64,000 nt of DNA from Paracentrotus lividus. Its lineage: Eukaryota; Echinodermata; Echinoidea; Camarodonta; Echinidae. Where the stretch lies: NCBI GenBank assembly GCA_940671915.1, contig CALNVZ010003435.1, positions 10,430,665 through 10,494,664 on the forward strand, in the 5' to 3' direction. Below the pieces are notes generated by a model. That model did no database searches. It was not told the origin of the DNA and worked only from the letters and a program-made list of their open reading frames with translations. Positions 25,252 to 38,955 of this stretch are shown piece by piece. Each line of letters opens with the position of its first letter. The first letter of the stretch is position 1. The position numbers and the translations under genes are program-made.

Positions 25252-26085
25252 CGCTATGTAAAGGGATGGAATTAAAAAGTGTAAAAATAATGAAGAAGTT
25301 TTTTATTGAATCATATTATACCGAGTGAGTCAAAAAAAAACTTTACACCTAGAAAAATGTCAATAAAAAGAAAACCAATATATAAACCCCAAATTATTTT
25401 ACATATTCTGAAAGAGTAACTNNNNNNNNNNNNNNNNTAAGCATAGATGTTTTGTTTATAAGACCATCACAAAATGTTTGGGACGTAGTAATTCCATAAC
25501 AACTGTTTGTGAGTTTGAGTGAGAGTGTGGGTGTATGTGTGGGCGTGTTTGGTAAAGATGTGGGTGTGTGGGTGAATATTCTTTAATGTAAATGAACGTA
25601 AGTGGCGTTGTGTGTCTTTGTGCGTGCACATCAGTAATAGACTTTCAATTTGTTTATTCTTTACCTAGCCACTTGGCGCAAGTGAAATTTTGCCGTTATT
25701 CAGCCATGCGTGCAAAGATCCAAATGAAAAGGGTACCAACATATGCTAGGAGGATGACTCTACAAAGCCATATCATGAACCCCATGATCAAATGTCCATA
25801 CTTTTCTCAAGACAACTTCAAAATGATTGGGCATTTTTTTCTGAATTACTCTGTGTGTATATTATGTAAAATGAAATAGATCAGATGATATAAACAATAG
25901 TGACGTATACATTCAATATGCATTGGAATTTATAGGACACAACCCGATAATTATCCACCAGTGATAATTGCAATATCTGTACTAGAATTTTATCTGATAA
26001 CTTGATAAGACATACATGTATAATAAAGTGCCTCTTCAAATTTTATTCATCATGAAAACATATATAAAAATCTGCGTAAAATTTG
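25252..26085. other. Upstream region of the TRIM gene, with a 16-N gap
   Basis: AT-rich, with N at 25422-25437 and a GT-rich stretch 25500-25580. A 95-codon frame at 25592-25879 has no recognisable features. No promoter motif could be supported. Confidence 0.6.
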
Positions 26086-26850
26086 ATAAAGCTATAAGGA
26101 AAACAAACCAACTTACCAACAAAATTTCCGTCATGGAATAAAGAATTTTTAGAGCATGGAAATTATAATGGATTTCCAACACGGTACAGTGTCACTTCCG
26201 GGTTCATGGTGAAATACCATAAACTCTAGAAGTCTTGTTCCATAAAAAATGTTTGATTTTTTAGTCATTTGGTGAAATATTTTTAGTGCATGGTTTACCA
26301 AACTGAGGTATGTTTTATTTTAGGATTTTAGATGTATTATTATCCGCATTGTAGGTCAACTTCTATCCAGACAAACTTCTATGATAGCCTTGACTCCATG
26401 CAAAAGGATAATATATTCAAGACCATCAGGGAGCTAGGCTAATCGAAACTAATTCCACACTGTAAGGAGTATTGATATACAAACAATCCGATTATGCGAG
26501 TGTTTCACGTTGATCCTAATGTAGTTTTCAATGTATTTTAGGCACTGGGTTTTTCCCACCAACCTTTGACACAGCTAATATAACCAGGCCCCGTTTCACA
26601 AAGGTTTGTGATCAATTGCAAATTTGAAATAAATGTTGCAATTTGTTACTGATCAGTCTTTTGAACAAAAAGTGCATGCAACAAAGAATAGAGAAACAAT
26701 ATAAAATACTGGATTCCTTAATTTTATAATAAAATGAGGTTCATTATTAAAATCTGTAAATCAAATAATCGTCGTTAATCCCAAAGCAGAATAATAGGTT
26801 CAGTGGTAGGTGTATTTCACTTTTGGGTTGACGAATACCAATGAGGGGGG
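26086..26850 (+). repeat. Duplicated blocks collinear with 11120-12480
   Basis: 26086-26575 matches 11120-11640 and 26694-26850 matches 12310-12480, in the same order. The block at 11641-12309 has no counterpart here beyond about 120 bp. A G run is at 26847-26858. Confidence 0.87.
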
Positions 26851-29759
26851 GGGGGGGCAAAATGTTGGAACCCGGGACCTATACCGTAAAACGACACCTC
26901 TGCTAACTACCTTCGATCTTCAATGATCTTTCGATTGGCCGTAAAGATTACACAATGACACAGCACGAATGTAGTATAATAGGCCTACTAACAATTTATT
27001 ATTGTCAACGATATGCTATTGTATGAATAGGGGTTTATTTTAGTCACTGTTAATTATGAATTTGTTTCATTTGTCATTAAGTCTGTGTATTTTTGCCCTG
27101 AAAATTATTCTCACTACGCGTATAGCAAGACTACATTAATATGCTCCACATCAAATATGATTTGTCATCATGATGTCAATTTTGCTTGATAAAGAATTTG
27201 TTTCTAGATCAAAATTGTCGACATTCCCATTCTCATAAGCAAAACTATTTGATGGGGAAGGGGAAAGAGTAGATTTATGGACAGCACAAAATCAGTACTG
27301 AAATATTACAATTTTTACTTATATCTTTATCTTTTTTTTTAGCATGAGATGATACTTTCACAATGCATTTTGCAGGGCTTCATTATCCCATCGAATCCCT
27401 GCAAGCGTAACTCGTTAACACCTCTTCCAAACGGATTTCCCTTTCCGCTAATCAATTTTATGTAGCTAAATTGTCAAATCATTTAAAGAATATCACGCCA
27501 TTAAAATACTTGAACTTATTTCTTCCTGGAAGTATGGATTATTCCTAATAAAGGTGAAAGAAGACATTGATGAAGTAATATAAAACGTGACTTGAAAGTG
27601 CATTTAATACTTTTTAAATTTTTTTTAATACGGTTATCTTATATGACCCGATTACAAATGAGTTATTTTGTTTTGTTCTCTCCCTATTTATACTTGGAAA
27701 CAAGGTTAGAGTAGGATAATATGAATTTGATGTACTATATTTGTATTTATCATACATACAAATCCTTTCCAAAATAGAGCTGATATGAAAGAGACGGAAA
27801 GACAAAAAGAGATAGGAGGAAGATACAAACATATACCAATATAGTCGAGGTGATATATGGGGTGTACCAAGGAAATACAGGTCTAAAATGAAGAAGGTAG
27901 ACGCTTTAGGAAATCTGTTTTTTATGTTTAGTGAAGGTTTTATTCAATTATTATTATTTACTTCTTCTTTTTTTTTTCTTTTGCATAAATGCGTTGTAAT
28001 TTGTTTTGGTATATAGAAGAGCATAAAGTTATAATCAAACCAACCTCCTTTTTCCTGATGTGCTGTAAATGGTCTTATGTCACGATGACCTAGCTTCTCT
28101 GATCTTTATGGCTCATTGATACTCGACACCATATGTAGTGTTCACTGACATTTTGTCAAGCTCATCAGATCGCCGCAAAATTAATACCGCACAGATAACT
28201 TACTCCTCTCAAAGATCTTCACAGCGCTCAGATATTATACAGAGTGTATATAAAAAGTAAACCAAAGTTTTGTAGCTTCGTATGAAACTGATATGACAAG
28301 TCGGGTCAACAAGGATCCGAGATCCAGGCGAGGGAGAGACAGAGAGAGAGAGGGGGGAGGGGGCAACGGACTCAAGCATGTCCCCCATTTATTCTTTTTT
28401 GCTGTATAGAAAGTGTATAATGTACCTTTATCGTCGATATGAAAGGCATTAATCTATTTCCTGATATAGCTTATTCACAGGCCTACTCTATTCTCCATGG
28501 ATAACAATGCCGAAGCTTTTTTTCCATGAATTTTAAAAAATCATCTTTTAAAAAGTTTCTAGTTTGAGCCAAGCTTCGCCATCCACGGCAGAAAAAAGTA
28601 ACAAATAATTAGTGAGTGAAATCGGCTCATTACAATAAAATACATTTCATATTCCGGAGATTATAATTTCCTAAGTTCGTTGTACTTTTTATTGATACAC
28701 ACTGTGGGAACTCCAGTAGGCCTACATAATAATTCCAATATACCTTCCGGTTACTATTACTTTATGTGGTTATTAAGTGTGTCACTAATAATGCATGGAG
28801 GAAGTATGAATGGATGGACAACATCATGTCAATGAGTGACGGTCATATACTACAACTTCCGGTAATATGGATAGACGTTGAGACACCACTTTCAAAATTT
28901 TGTTATCGATTTCCTTTTTTTTCTTTTTTATTGTATATTTTATTAAAGAAAAAAACAATCAAGATGTGCTTTTTATCAAAGATTATTTTGAAAAACTAAT
29001 CACAAGAAATAAAAAAGGAGAGAGTAAAAAAAAAAAATGGAACGAGAACAAAAATATAAGAACAGAATATATATTTCTATATAGTTATGATAATAAACAT
29101 TATATGAAGCCACAAAGATAAGAAAAGCAAGAGGGAGTCCCCTTGCAAAACAGACCCATAGCCCCCAAACAACGAAGGAGGAAAAATCTTTCGGGTTTCA
29201 GTCGTCACTTGTCACTTGGGACTAGATACACTTCACAATTAAAACTCCACTAACATATCTTCTCTTTTTATGGGCTAAAAGTATGTTGCACGAATTTATT
29301 CTTTTCTTTTGTTCTATACTATATCAGTCTGTAGCTGGTCATGTCACTTTATCAATTTCTACTTCCTCTTTAAAATATTTCCCTTAAAAATATTTGAACA
29401 TAACAATAAAAATGGAAATTAAAAATACTAATAAGTATACATTACATGCCTATTAATCGTACAATTACTACAAGTCCAAATAAAAAGAAGTGATAATTAA
29501 CCTGTATAAAGAAATTCAGATTCTTAATAAATAGATACATATAATTTCGCTCGCTAATTGAATAAAGTACTCCGGTGACATTTGACAATGCTTTAATATG
29601 ACTTGATATTTTGAGGTATAAATGTATGTTTTTTTAAACCCGATAGTTATTGCTGTTAAAATGACGTATAACTGCGCCGATCGACCTACTTTGTACACTT
29701 AAGTTATTTTAGCCCAATGACTGTGAGCAATTTAGGATATTGAGCTTTCCAATACTCGA
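26851..29759. other. Intergenic
   Basis: No gene recognised. AT-rich with short homopolymers and a purine-rich patch at 28333-28364. Frames at 27614-27832 and 28766-29121 are low-complexity or featureless. Confidence 0.75.
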
Positions 29760-29986
29760 CACTGTAAAAACGCAGTTTAAAATATTAAAAACAACAACAA
29801 CTAGAAGTGTTGTTTAAGATCGAAGTTACAAAATTAATTTGAAGATCAATTTTCAACGGTGGCTGTTTAAAATTTCTCTAAATTTGAACAATGTTGTTTA
29901 AAATTCTAAACAGAAGTTGTTAGAGTGACCGGTAAAAACAGCACATTTGGTTGCTTAGAATATTTTAAAACAGCGTTTTTATAGTG
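29760..29986. mobile_element. 227-bp MITE-like TIR repeat
   Basis: Starts CACTGTAAAAACGCAGTTT and ends with the imperfect complement (acagcgtttttatagtg); inverted similarity extends about 28 bp. The interior is 'tgttgtttaaaa'-rich. No clear target duplication. Confidence 0.65.
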
Positions 29987-30463
29987 TTAATTTAACTGTT
30001 GAATACAAAAGATAATATGTTGATCAATATATATTTTTTTTCTTCGAATCATTGATAGTGCTACGAATGTCGAATCTAGTTTTCATGTTATTCCCCTCTC
30101 CGAATGTACTTGTCCTATCGGAGCATTCGACATTTCATGTTTAGATAAGAGACAGTGATTCATGATCTTGGAATGGGTCCAAAGTCAAGGATAGGGTGCA
30201 AACATGCCTGCATACGCGTCTGTCTACTAGATATCATACGTAAAACTGTGTCTGGCATTTTGACTCGGGGGAAATACCAGAAAATATCTGATGTCATTTT
30301 CCTCCTTAGATAAGAAATGTATTCTTTTTAAAAAGGGATTTCATTTCATGTTATTCTAAATGTTAATATTTTGTACAACAAATTTATCATGATTACGTCA
30401 CTTATTAAAAAAAAATCATATCAACCCATATTTTAAAGCACATTATCAGAAAAAATGCCTGCC

Positions 30464-30526
<63 letters not shown>

Positions 30527-32152
30527 ACATTTATAGCTTACATTACATGAAATAAGTTTTAAAACAAAAAGTTAAAATAAATTCCTCTAACAAAAACCGA
30601 ACATGAATCTTATTCATACTACACCTACATTGTTTATATGAACGCTACACGGCTACATACACGTCCAAATAAGTAATATAATCATCCCAACCGAATGATT
30701 TTACGGAAGCTCTATTCATCCTTACAGTGGGAAGTAATCTAATTTTTATTTCTATTTTTGAAAAATGAATTGAATTGTAAACCCACATATGCCTAAGTTA
30801 AGTGATCTTGATAGGAAAATCAATATTGCATCCGAACATGCCGAACGGAAACTGAATATTTTTATTCTAATCCCTATACTCCCACCCCCAAAAAAAGAAG
30901 AAAAAAGAAATGCATCGCATTAAACATGTTACAGAAAATAAAGATTTGTATCCTTCATATTTATCCGGTAAACATATAAGTTGCGGTAGCCTTTTTGCTT
31001 GTTTTACTCATAGCTATTATTGATTTCATATGATATTTGCAATCATTGTGGACTTCAGTTAGATTGAAGTTTTTAAAGATAAGTAGAAAATAACGTTGAA
31101 ATTGTTTATTAAACATTGAAATATCACGTAAGTTTTTGATGATTGATATCTCCACGTGGACCCCCCCCCCCAAAAAAAAAAAAAAAAAAAAAAAAAATGA
31201 ATTATAAAGAATCATGTAGTACATCTATAGTATAGTCCAAAGCTTTTAAAACCCATGGACATTGACGCAATGTAATTGGTCATCCGTGACTTGATAGGTA
31301 ATGACCCTCAACGCCTTAAAGACCCTACGTAATACCTCTCTCCCCCTATTACGTGCTATAAATAACCACGCACTTGGAGGGAGTTATTAACTGTGCAATT
31401 ACATATTGGCATCACAGCGTGCTATGAGGCGTGCTTTTATTTCGACGTCGGGTATTAATAAGATAATTTGATTAGCTCTCTCAAGCAATGTGCCTATATC
31501 TTTGATTTAGAGATTCTGATTCAGATTATAATTGTCCTTGCTATCGATTTACCCTCATGTTATGAATGAGTAAATGGGATATTGGTTCGGGCATCTATTT
31601 TAGTATCTCTATGCATCATCCTTTTTATTGCCACTTTATCGCATTTGCAATTCAAAATAGATCATAGTTGAAATTAGCAGGCTATTTTTAGTCGCTTTAT
31701 TCGTTGGTTCATGACCACCGTCTTGAAACGTTCATTACGTAATATGAACTTCATTGTTAGTTTGATGTTTTAATTGAGATTCGGACTACAAGTTCAAGAT
31801 TAAAATGCATTCTCCATCAATATCATAATAAAGGGTTTGATTAACATAGCTCCTCGTGGTCTTTTATTGGACGACGAGCAATGTTGTATAGTTAGATAGA
31901 TATAATAAATGAGAGTGAGAATGGGACAGAGACAAAGAGAAAAGGACGAGAGACGCAGCCGAGGGGGAGAGAGACATCCGATGGCACAATGTATGGTGAT
32001 ACCTCACCATAAATTAGACATGTTACATGTTAGACGTATTAAACGTACATGAATGCAACTACAACCCAAGTTTGAACATTTTTGTAATATGAAATTAGAA
32101 AGTTAATGTATTACTTTATCATTTATAAATATGCTTTCTAAAAACATGTATC

Positions 32153-32190
<38 letters not shown>

Positions 32191-35100
32191 CACTGAAACG
32201 TGACGAATTGGTCTATGCAGAGTAGTCGTATTGTAAATGACAGGACCCGGAATCGACATCAAATCGATGAGCAATAGTGCCTTTCGGTGACCTCATCGTA
32301 GTTTCTCTTATTGTTTAAATATATAAACCTATATCTCCATTCTTGGCAGTCGAGAAAAGACATAAACAAACGACTATGCTATATCTACAGTAGATGTTAA
32401 ACCACCGATGGTGAAAAGTGTTTTTTGCGTCTCGTATCTTAATCTTAGAGAACGTGGAGTTTACAAAGTAGAGAATGTTTCATGCTGTTTTCATAATCTC
32501 TGCACAGGTAGGTGACCTACGGACGAAAAAAGAAAATGCTGAATTCACAGTCTCTACAAAATGATAAAAGGTGTTTTCCTTATGAATACCACATGCGTAA
32601 ATAATATGCATGAATGCCCTTTTTTTGTGGGGAGATGGTGATGAAAAGCTCATCCTCCACTTTGAAAGTAAAATAAATAAATAGTGCGCCTGGTCAATAT
32701 GAAGACCAAACGAGAAGCGCATTGAATAGCGTCACCTACGTCGCAAAGCCCATGATCGTATACCTTTAAAAAGACACTGTACCCTCAAACAAAAAACATT
32801 CACTGACTTATGGATTTGACTGCAGCATTTGCCGATTTACCCGAAAAGACAACATAAGTGCATTAGACAGACCCTTGTCTGCCAGCCGTACGTAATAGAA
32901 TAAACTGTCTATCGCTGGCATAGCTAGTAAGAATCTGATCCATGACCTTGGAGATATACACACAAGTAACATTCCAAGGGTATGAATCATCCTCTCCTCT
33001 TGTCCATCTCTCTCCCCTCTTTCTCTCTTCCCCCTCTCTTTCTTTCTGTCTGTGTGAACTAATCGGTGTGCTTAAATTCCAGGTTTGAATACCAATTGTG
33101 AAAAAGCGAAATCATTCCATATCTTCATTAGATCTAAGAGAAAGGAGACTCCAATGTTAGATAATTCGTGCCTGTTTTTTATTTTTGTTGTTGTTAATTG
33201 CTTTTATTAAAGTGTCATTCACTTTTTTTTTTTTTTTTTTTTTTTTGGGGGGGGGCGCTTGAATCGATAAATCCCCAGTATTATTGAATGTCACACACCC
33301 TCCAAAAAGAAGAAACAAAAACAAAACAAAACAAAAAATATTAATAGTCAATCAAACAATGTATGTTTGTTTTTTTATATCAAACACTAATTTACCATCG
33401 CAATAAAATTAAAAAAAAATCAGTATTAATATTCATTTAGATAGTTCGACATGCTTCAAAGCTATAAAATATATATATAATATATAATTTATAATATTAT
33501 ATATAATATATATAAATTATATAATATATATATAAGGAGAAAAGGGTACGAGGCAGCATAGTCCTCTCCCGTCCCAGTAAAGAGTCTGTCACCCCTCCCC
33601 CTGGGTACACCGCTGTGTTCAATTTCTGCGGTTAAATATTTCATAAGGTTCTTCTCATACAGGAGTTATTCGTATATCTTTATAAACGTTTAAAATTACG
33701 AGGCTCATTATTCCCGAAGACTAGTAACTACAAGTACAACCAAAAACAAGAAAAAAAGAGACAAGACGTGTACCGTTGAATCAAATGCCACCCGACATGC
33801 CCCGCGACGACATCTATACATCATCCAACACATTCCAATGCAATGAATCACATTCCATTAAATAAACAGGCCTTCAAAACAGACATCACACATTTCTATA
33901 ATTTTGATTGACATAGGGCTTCCGGAGCCAGACACCACAATCGGTTCATGCCCCATCGCCGTGCCTCCGCCGTCAGATCTAATGCAATCAGGGTCTCTTA
34001 CTGTTTCTCTATGGGAGATGCAACACCAGTCATGTCGAGCACTGCAATAACACTTAACACACGTGAAAACAGAGACATTGGTAAAATGACGTCGAGGGTG
34101 ACGTCACGAATATATCGATTTTTCTTTTGTTGTGAAAGAAGGGAGTAGGTTTTCATAGCGAGTAATCTTATATTTGTGATCCGAGCGTGAGAAATCGGTA
34201 GTAAGGCAATATCTAAACGACACTTTAAGTACACAGTGTGGTGACTGGTGAAATATAATCAATAAAAACCGCAATTCAATCTTACATTTAGATAATAGAC
34301 TCCTCGACACGTTTGCATCAATTTCATTCATCATTACATGCTAGTATTCCTTTATGTGACGTAGTCGGAAGTATATGACGTGTATTTAGGGAACATGTTT
34401 GCCCAGCTGGGGGTCTGAGCGTGTAAAACCCCTGGAAAATTCATTTCATTTGAAATAAATTTAGAAAGTGATAACAACACGTTTTTATTGATTTTTTTAT
34501 ATAAGAATGAACGAACTCTATGATTTACATATTCGATTATTCAAAGTCATCTGTCTATACATCCGAAGATTAAAAGAATCGGAAGTACGTTTGTTTTGAA
34601 CCCAAAGCTTTTTGATGATGTGTAGGCATGCCTCCTTCACGTAAGAAATTGAAGGACTTGCAAATTTCTGCTACACCCCTGTTCACTGGCGCGTCTATCC
34701 AGGATGCCAGTGGGAGGGTCAACGGCCACTTTTCACCATTTTTAAGGCAACCCCCACCCCTAAATGTTAAGATTTCTGGAAAGAAGTGGGCCAATCTCCT
34801 ACCGGGACCGCACCTGTTCGTAATTTTCATAGTTTACGTTCGGAAACGCACTGGTAGTATATTGACTCTGTTCTGCTTGCATCGTTTGTCGCATTACGAC
34901 AGCGCGGGCAATTCAATTACTGGTTATCGAGCTTCATTTGCTATCGCCTCATGCATGACGGGTGTCAACGAAAAAAAACAACACCATTGGAACCAAGTGA
35001 TAAAGAAGTGAAAAAGGAAGAAAATCAGACACAATGCAATTATATTTCCACAGAGTGACACTATATTGAAACATAATCTTACCAAAAATATGATTTTGTT

Positions 35101-35689
35101 ATGTTGTTTACAGCAACAGTTGCCGATCCAATGTAATTAGTGAGTTTTGGGAAAGGAACTTAAAGAAGACATAGTAAGCCCTTACATTGTTGCAGTAAAC
35201 AATATTGAGCATTGAAATACCATGATAATGTCTTATTTTGACCTTTTTCATATTGCTAATAATATCACTTTAATGTCAACGCACTTTATTTATTTCTCTT
35301 CCTTTAATTTTCCGGCTTATGAATAATAAATGTCAATTTCTTTTTTTAAAGAAAATATTTTTCAGAACAAAATTAAATAGGACAATGAAATGCAGTCGAT
35401 GAATTTGTTATCCTTCAAGTGGGCATACATGTGATCCAGAACATTGCATTCTGAGTTATTAAACTGTAAAAGTTCGAGGAGTTTAGGACCCGATGCTAAA
35501 AAGGAAAACTGTGTTATTTTAAGATTCATCAGATTTCTTTAAGCTTATATAAAGAGGATTACCAAGAAAAGAGGAAATCCTAAAGAGATTCGCCACGTAC
35601 CGCACACGAAAAACACTTTAACTAAGAAAATTTCTGTGACAATTGTCAAGCAGTTTCGTTTCCCTTTTTTTCGGTTGCTTTCTTGAGAG
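29987..35689. other. Intergenic with simple repeats
   Basis: No gene recognised. Notable tracts are a 58-base A run (30467-30524), a C/A run (31159-31196), (AT)n at 32154-32188, CT-rich 33001-33050, a T run with a G run at 33222-33255, and a self-complementary AT block at 33466-33534. The longest frame (34628-35011, 127 codons) shows no family features and starts without context. Confidence 0.75.
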
Positions 35690-35875
35690 GACAGAAAACC
35701 CGAGTGCGATCAGTCACCCCTTGAACCTCGAAATGGCTCGTCCCACCGGGGCAGTCGACCGGGGTACCGTAGAAGAGGCCCGGTCTCCCTGCCGAGTGGG
35801 TTTCGTAACCCAAATCATCCACGCGCCCACGTTATTTCCCTACAAAATTTAATAACTTCCCACCCGGGGAATATC
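35690..35875. other. Unexplained GC-rich island, possible exon
   Basis: About 185 bp of markedly higher GC than its surroundings, with all three frames of one strand open for 30 to 60 codons. On the minus strand, a 3' splice-like 'attttgtag' (near 35845) would open a frame beginning GNNVGAWMIWVTKPTRQGDR and ending at a TGA near 35720. I recognise no domain in any frame. It could be a terminal exon, a non-coding RNA segment or a processed fragment. Confidence 0.3.
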
Positions 35876-36109
35876 GGTCGTAACAGACCCGGCACCAGCG
35901 GGATTTCCTTTCACCATCTTCAAAAACCTTTTTTTTTGTTTTCCAAATTGCTTCTCGACCCATTTCGCGTTGATTTTCTTTCAGGCTGATTTTTTTCTAT
36001 TTTCTTTGTAATAGATTTTATTAGATAAAAAAAGCTCGACTTCTTGGAGCCAGCGTAAGTTTAGTGAGGTGCTATGTCAATACCAGGAGAGTTACATTGA
36101 GATTAAAAT

Positions 36110-36925
36110 TCTTTAGAACAACAAACAACAAATATAATATTTTCAAGGTTACGCATGATCAAAAAGTGAGCTAGCTCATATCAAGTTTGTTTTGCTGATT
36201 TCAAAATAGACTTAATATGAGCGAACCCACTTCAAAATCAATATGTCTTTTTCAACAACAACAACACCACCAAACAACAAATACCAAATATCAATAAAAA
36301 TTTGCATATTTTTAAAGATTACATTCGACCGAAAAGTGAGTTAGCTCATATTCAGTTTGTTTTGCTGGTTGCCAAATAAACTAAATATGAGCCAACTCAC
36401 TGCAAAATCAATATGTCTTTTTTCAACAACAAAAACAACAAACAACAAATAAAATTGTTGTTTTTCACGGTTACATTTGATCTATAAGGGTGATAGCTCA
36501 TAATAATTAAGTTTGTTTTGCTGATAGTAAAATAAACTTCATATGAGCCAACTCACTTTAAAATCGATAGTCTTTTCTTTCAACAACAACAACAACAAAT
36601 ACCAATCATCAATAAAAATTCGTATACATTTTTATGGTTACATTTGATCGAAAAGTAAGTTAGCTAATAAAGTTTATTTTGTTATTTGCAAAATAAACGT
36701 AATATAAGCCAACTCACTTCAAAATCGATATGTCTTTTTTCAACAACAACAACAACAATAAACAACAAATACCAATCATCAATAAAACTTTGTATGTTTT
36801 ATAAGCTGACATTATTTTGATCGTAAAGTGAGTTGGCTCCTTTTATTATTATTTTTTTTTAATCAAAATAAACTTAATATAAGCCAACTCATTTTACAAT
36901 CGATATGCCTTTTTTTCTTTTCAAT
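36110..36925. repeat. Five-unit ~170-bp satellite with dyad symmetry
   Basis: Units begin near 36165, 36335, 36485, 36650 and 36830. Each contains 'gtgagttagctcatatt', 'aagtttgttttgct' and, about 40 bp on, the near-complement 'aaataaacttaatatgagcc' then 'aactcac', so each unit can fold into a long hairpin. Units are joined by CAACAACAAC-rich spacers. No gene-like frame. Confidence 0.85.
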
Positions 36926-38754
36926 CCTTGAATGAAAGAATCTTTCTTAGTTTTCCTTTCTAAGTTTAGTTTCATCCTTTTTGACATGACCTCTTCACAG
37001 AACTGGGAGATGGATGGGCCCACGTAAGACAAAAGACGAAATTACAGAAGGTGGGTGCTATGATAAAATCATCTCATGCAGCATTGGCGGAACACTCACA
37101 TCGAAAACAATATCGATGCACAATATACGGCATCCTATATACGTCTTACGAGAACAGGAAACAAGAAATGAACTATGTGGTATAAGAGGAGCCTTTAGAG
37201 GAGTATAGCCCCACTAAACCTTAAAGATGTTTTGAAGCCTAATATAATGTATCTTTATCTCAACTACTGAGACAATTTTGTATTGTCCTTAAAACATGCA
37301 ATTATTGTCATACTGTTTTAACAATAAAGACTTACTCCATTAAAAAAAAATTGTAAAAATCTGATAAACATCCTTCATGAGCTTTATTAATGTGTTAGTC
37401 ACATCCCCAACCAATGTTTGACCATTGTTAACAATGCCATAAATGCATTAGGCTACATTGTTCTACCTTTTGTCGGTCTCGGGTCGGTTTGCATTAGTAT
37501 GACTGACGTATACTGACCCCAACTAACCTATGTCTCAAACTCCCTAGACTGATTGATAGGTTCATGAGTCAGTTGGATTCTCACTTTCAATACCTGGGGG
37601 TAATTCAAGGGAAGTCCCTATAACAGACGCGCAACAGATAGATGCTACAGTCCCGTGTGTTCGTTTTTCTGTTTGTGGCCTAATGGATGACTATAGATGA
37701 CATCATACCTCGAGGCATCGGGAACCGTTAGCATCAAATTTGATTTCGGAGAAACCATTCAAAGGTAATTTCCTGATACAACCGCGTGAACGTGGACGTT
37801 TGAACCTTACAACAAGAGTTTCGCCACATCCAGTGGCAATATTAATTATCACGTCACCTTTGATTTCTTCGGGTGGAAATCAAATTGGTAATCATGCGAT
37901 GAACAAATTCTCTACACTAAAAACATTTTTTTCTTTTTATTCACCATGACATAGGAAGTAACATCAATTCCGCTGAGCAATAAATTATACGTTTGTCATA
38001 ATAATGTGCAAAATTAATAACTCATTAAGTTAACACTCCCCTATACGAATTAGAGACTGATTATCATATGAAAATTAATATTACGTCACAACATCATTAT
38101 CACACGCGTTGTAAATAAATCTTTCAAAAAAAAAAATTTCAGTAAAATCTGGAAATCAAAATTATACATTAATTTTGTGCGGGAAAACAAAATCTCAAAA
38201 TCTAAATTTGAGTTTCCAAGCACCTTATTTATTAGGGTAAAAAACACTATATTTCATTATCACCAGATCGGTGATTTATACAATAGGTAACAAATAACAA
38301 CAACAGCAATTACACATAGTAAAATAATGTGTTCCCATCTACCTTAGATATCTACCGTAATATGAATAATAATAGACGGTCTACTAAGACCGAATATACC
38401 GAATACAAAGCGGTGTAGAAAAATATAGGAATATAAATCAAGGAAAAGTGACCAAATAAAGGGCAAAAACAGCAATATAGAAAGAGTGTGAGTGGAAGAG
38501 AGGGAATGTGAGAGAAGAAAAAAAGAGAAAGAGAGTGTAACAGAGAGATAGAGATAGTGAAAGAAAGACAGAGAAAGAAAAAGAAAAAGAGAAAAAGGAG
38601 GATGATAACGAATTGGATTAGTGGAAGGGAAGAAATGGGAAAGTAAAACTATCTAAACTTAAATAATGAAAATGGAAGCAGAAATATAATGGACAGAAGC
38701 AGAGATTAAGGGCGGAGAATTAGAGATGACTATAAGATTGTCAATAGGTGTCAC
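36926..38754. other. Intergenic, GA-rich tract at the end
   Basis: No gene recognised. A purine (GA-rich) tract covers about 38470-38620. Frames at 37014-37208 and 37740-37949 have no supporting features. Confidence 0.75.
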
Positions 38755-38955
38755 CGATGTGTTGGCTCAGTGGATAGAGCGTCCGCCTCAAAATCGGGAG
38801 GTCATGGGTTCGAGCCCCGGCCGCGTCATACCAAAAGACGTTAAAAAATGCTTCCCTGTTTGCTTCCCTGTTTGGTGTTCAACAAGAGGGGGATAGAGCA
38901 ACGTCCTTCTGGCGCTGCTCAGCGGCTGCCGGGCCCACGAGAAAAAGGGGCCAAA
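38755..38955 (+). mobile_element. tRNA-derived SINE
   Basis: The head contains an RNA polymerase III A box (TGGCTCAGTGG, 38763-38773) and B box (GGTTCGAGCCC, 38807-38817) at tRNA spacing. A non-tRNA body follows ('cataccaaaagacgttaaaa', 'cagcggctgccgggcccacg'). The anticodon arm does not pair properly, so I do not call it a tRNA gene. The 3' boundary is approximate. Confidence 0.82.

Noticed and set aside
34628..35011. 127-codon plus-strand frame
   Set aside because: No domain, no codon-use signal visible and no splice or neighbour support.
38763..38830. tRNA gene
   Set aside because: A and B boxes are present but the anticodon stem does not pair and a SINE body follows directly.
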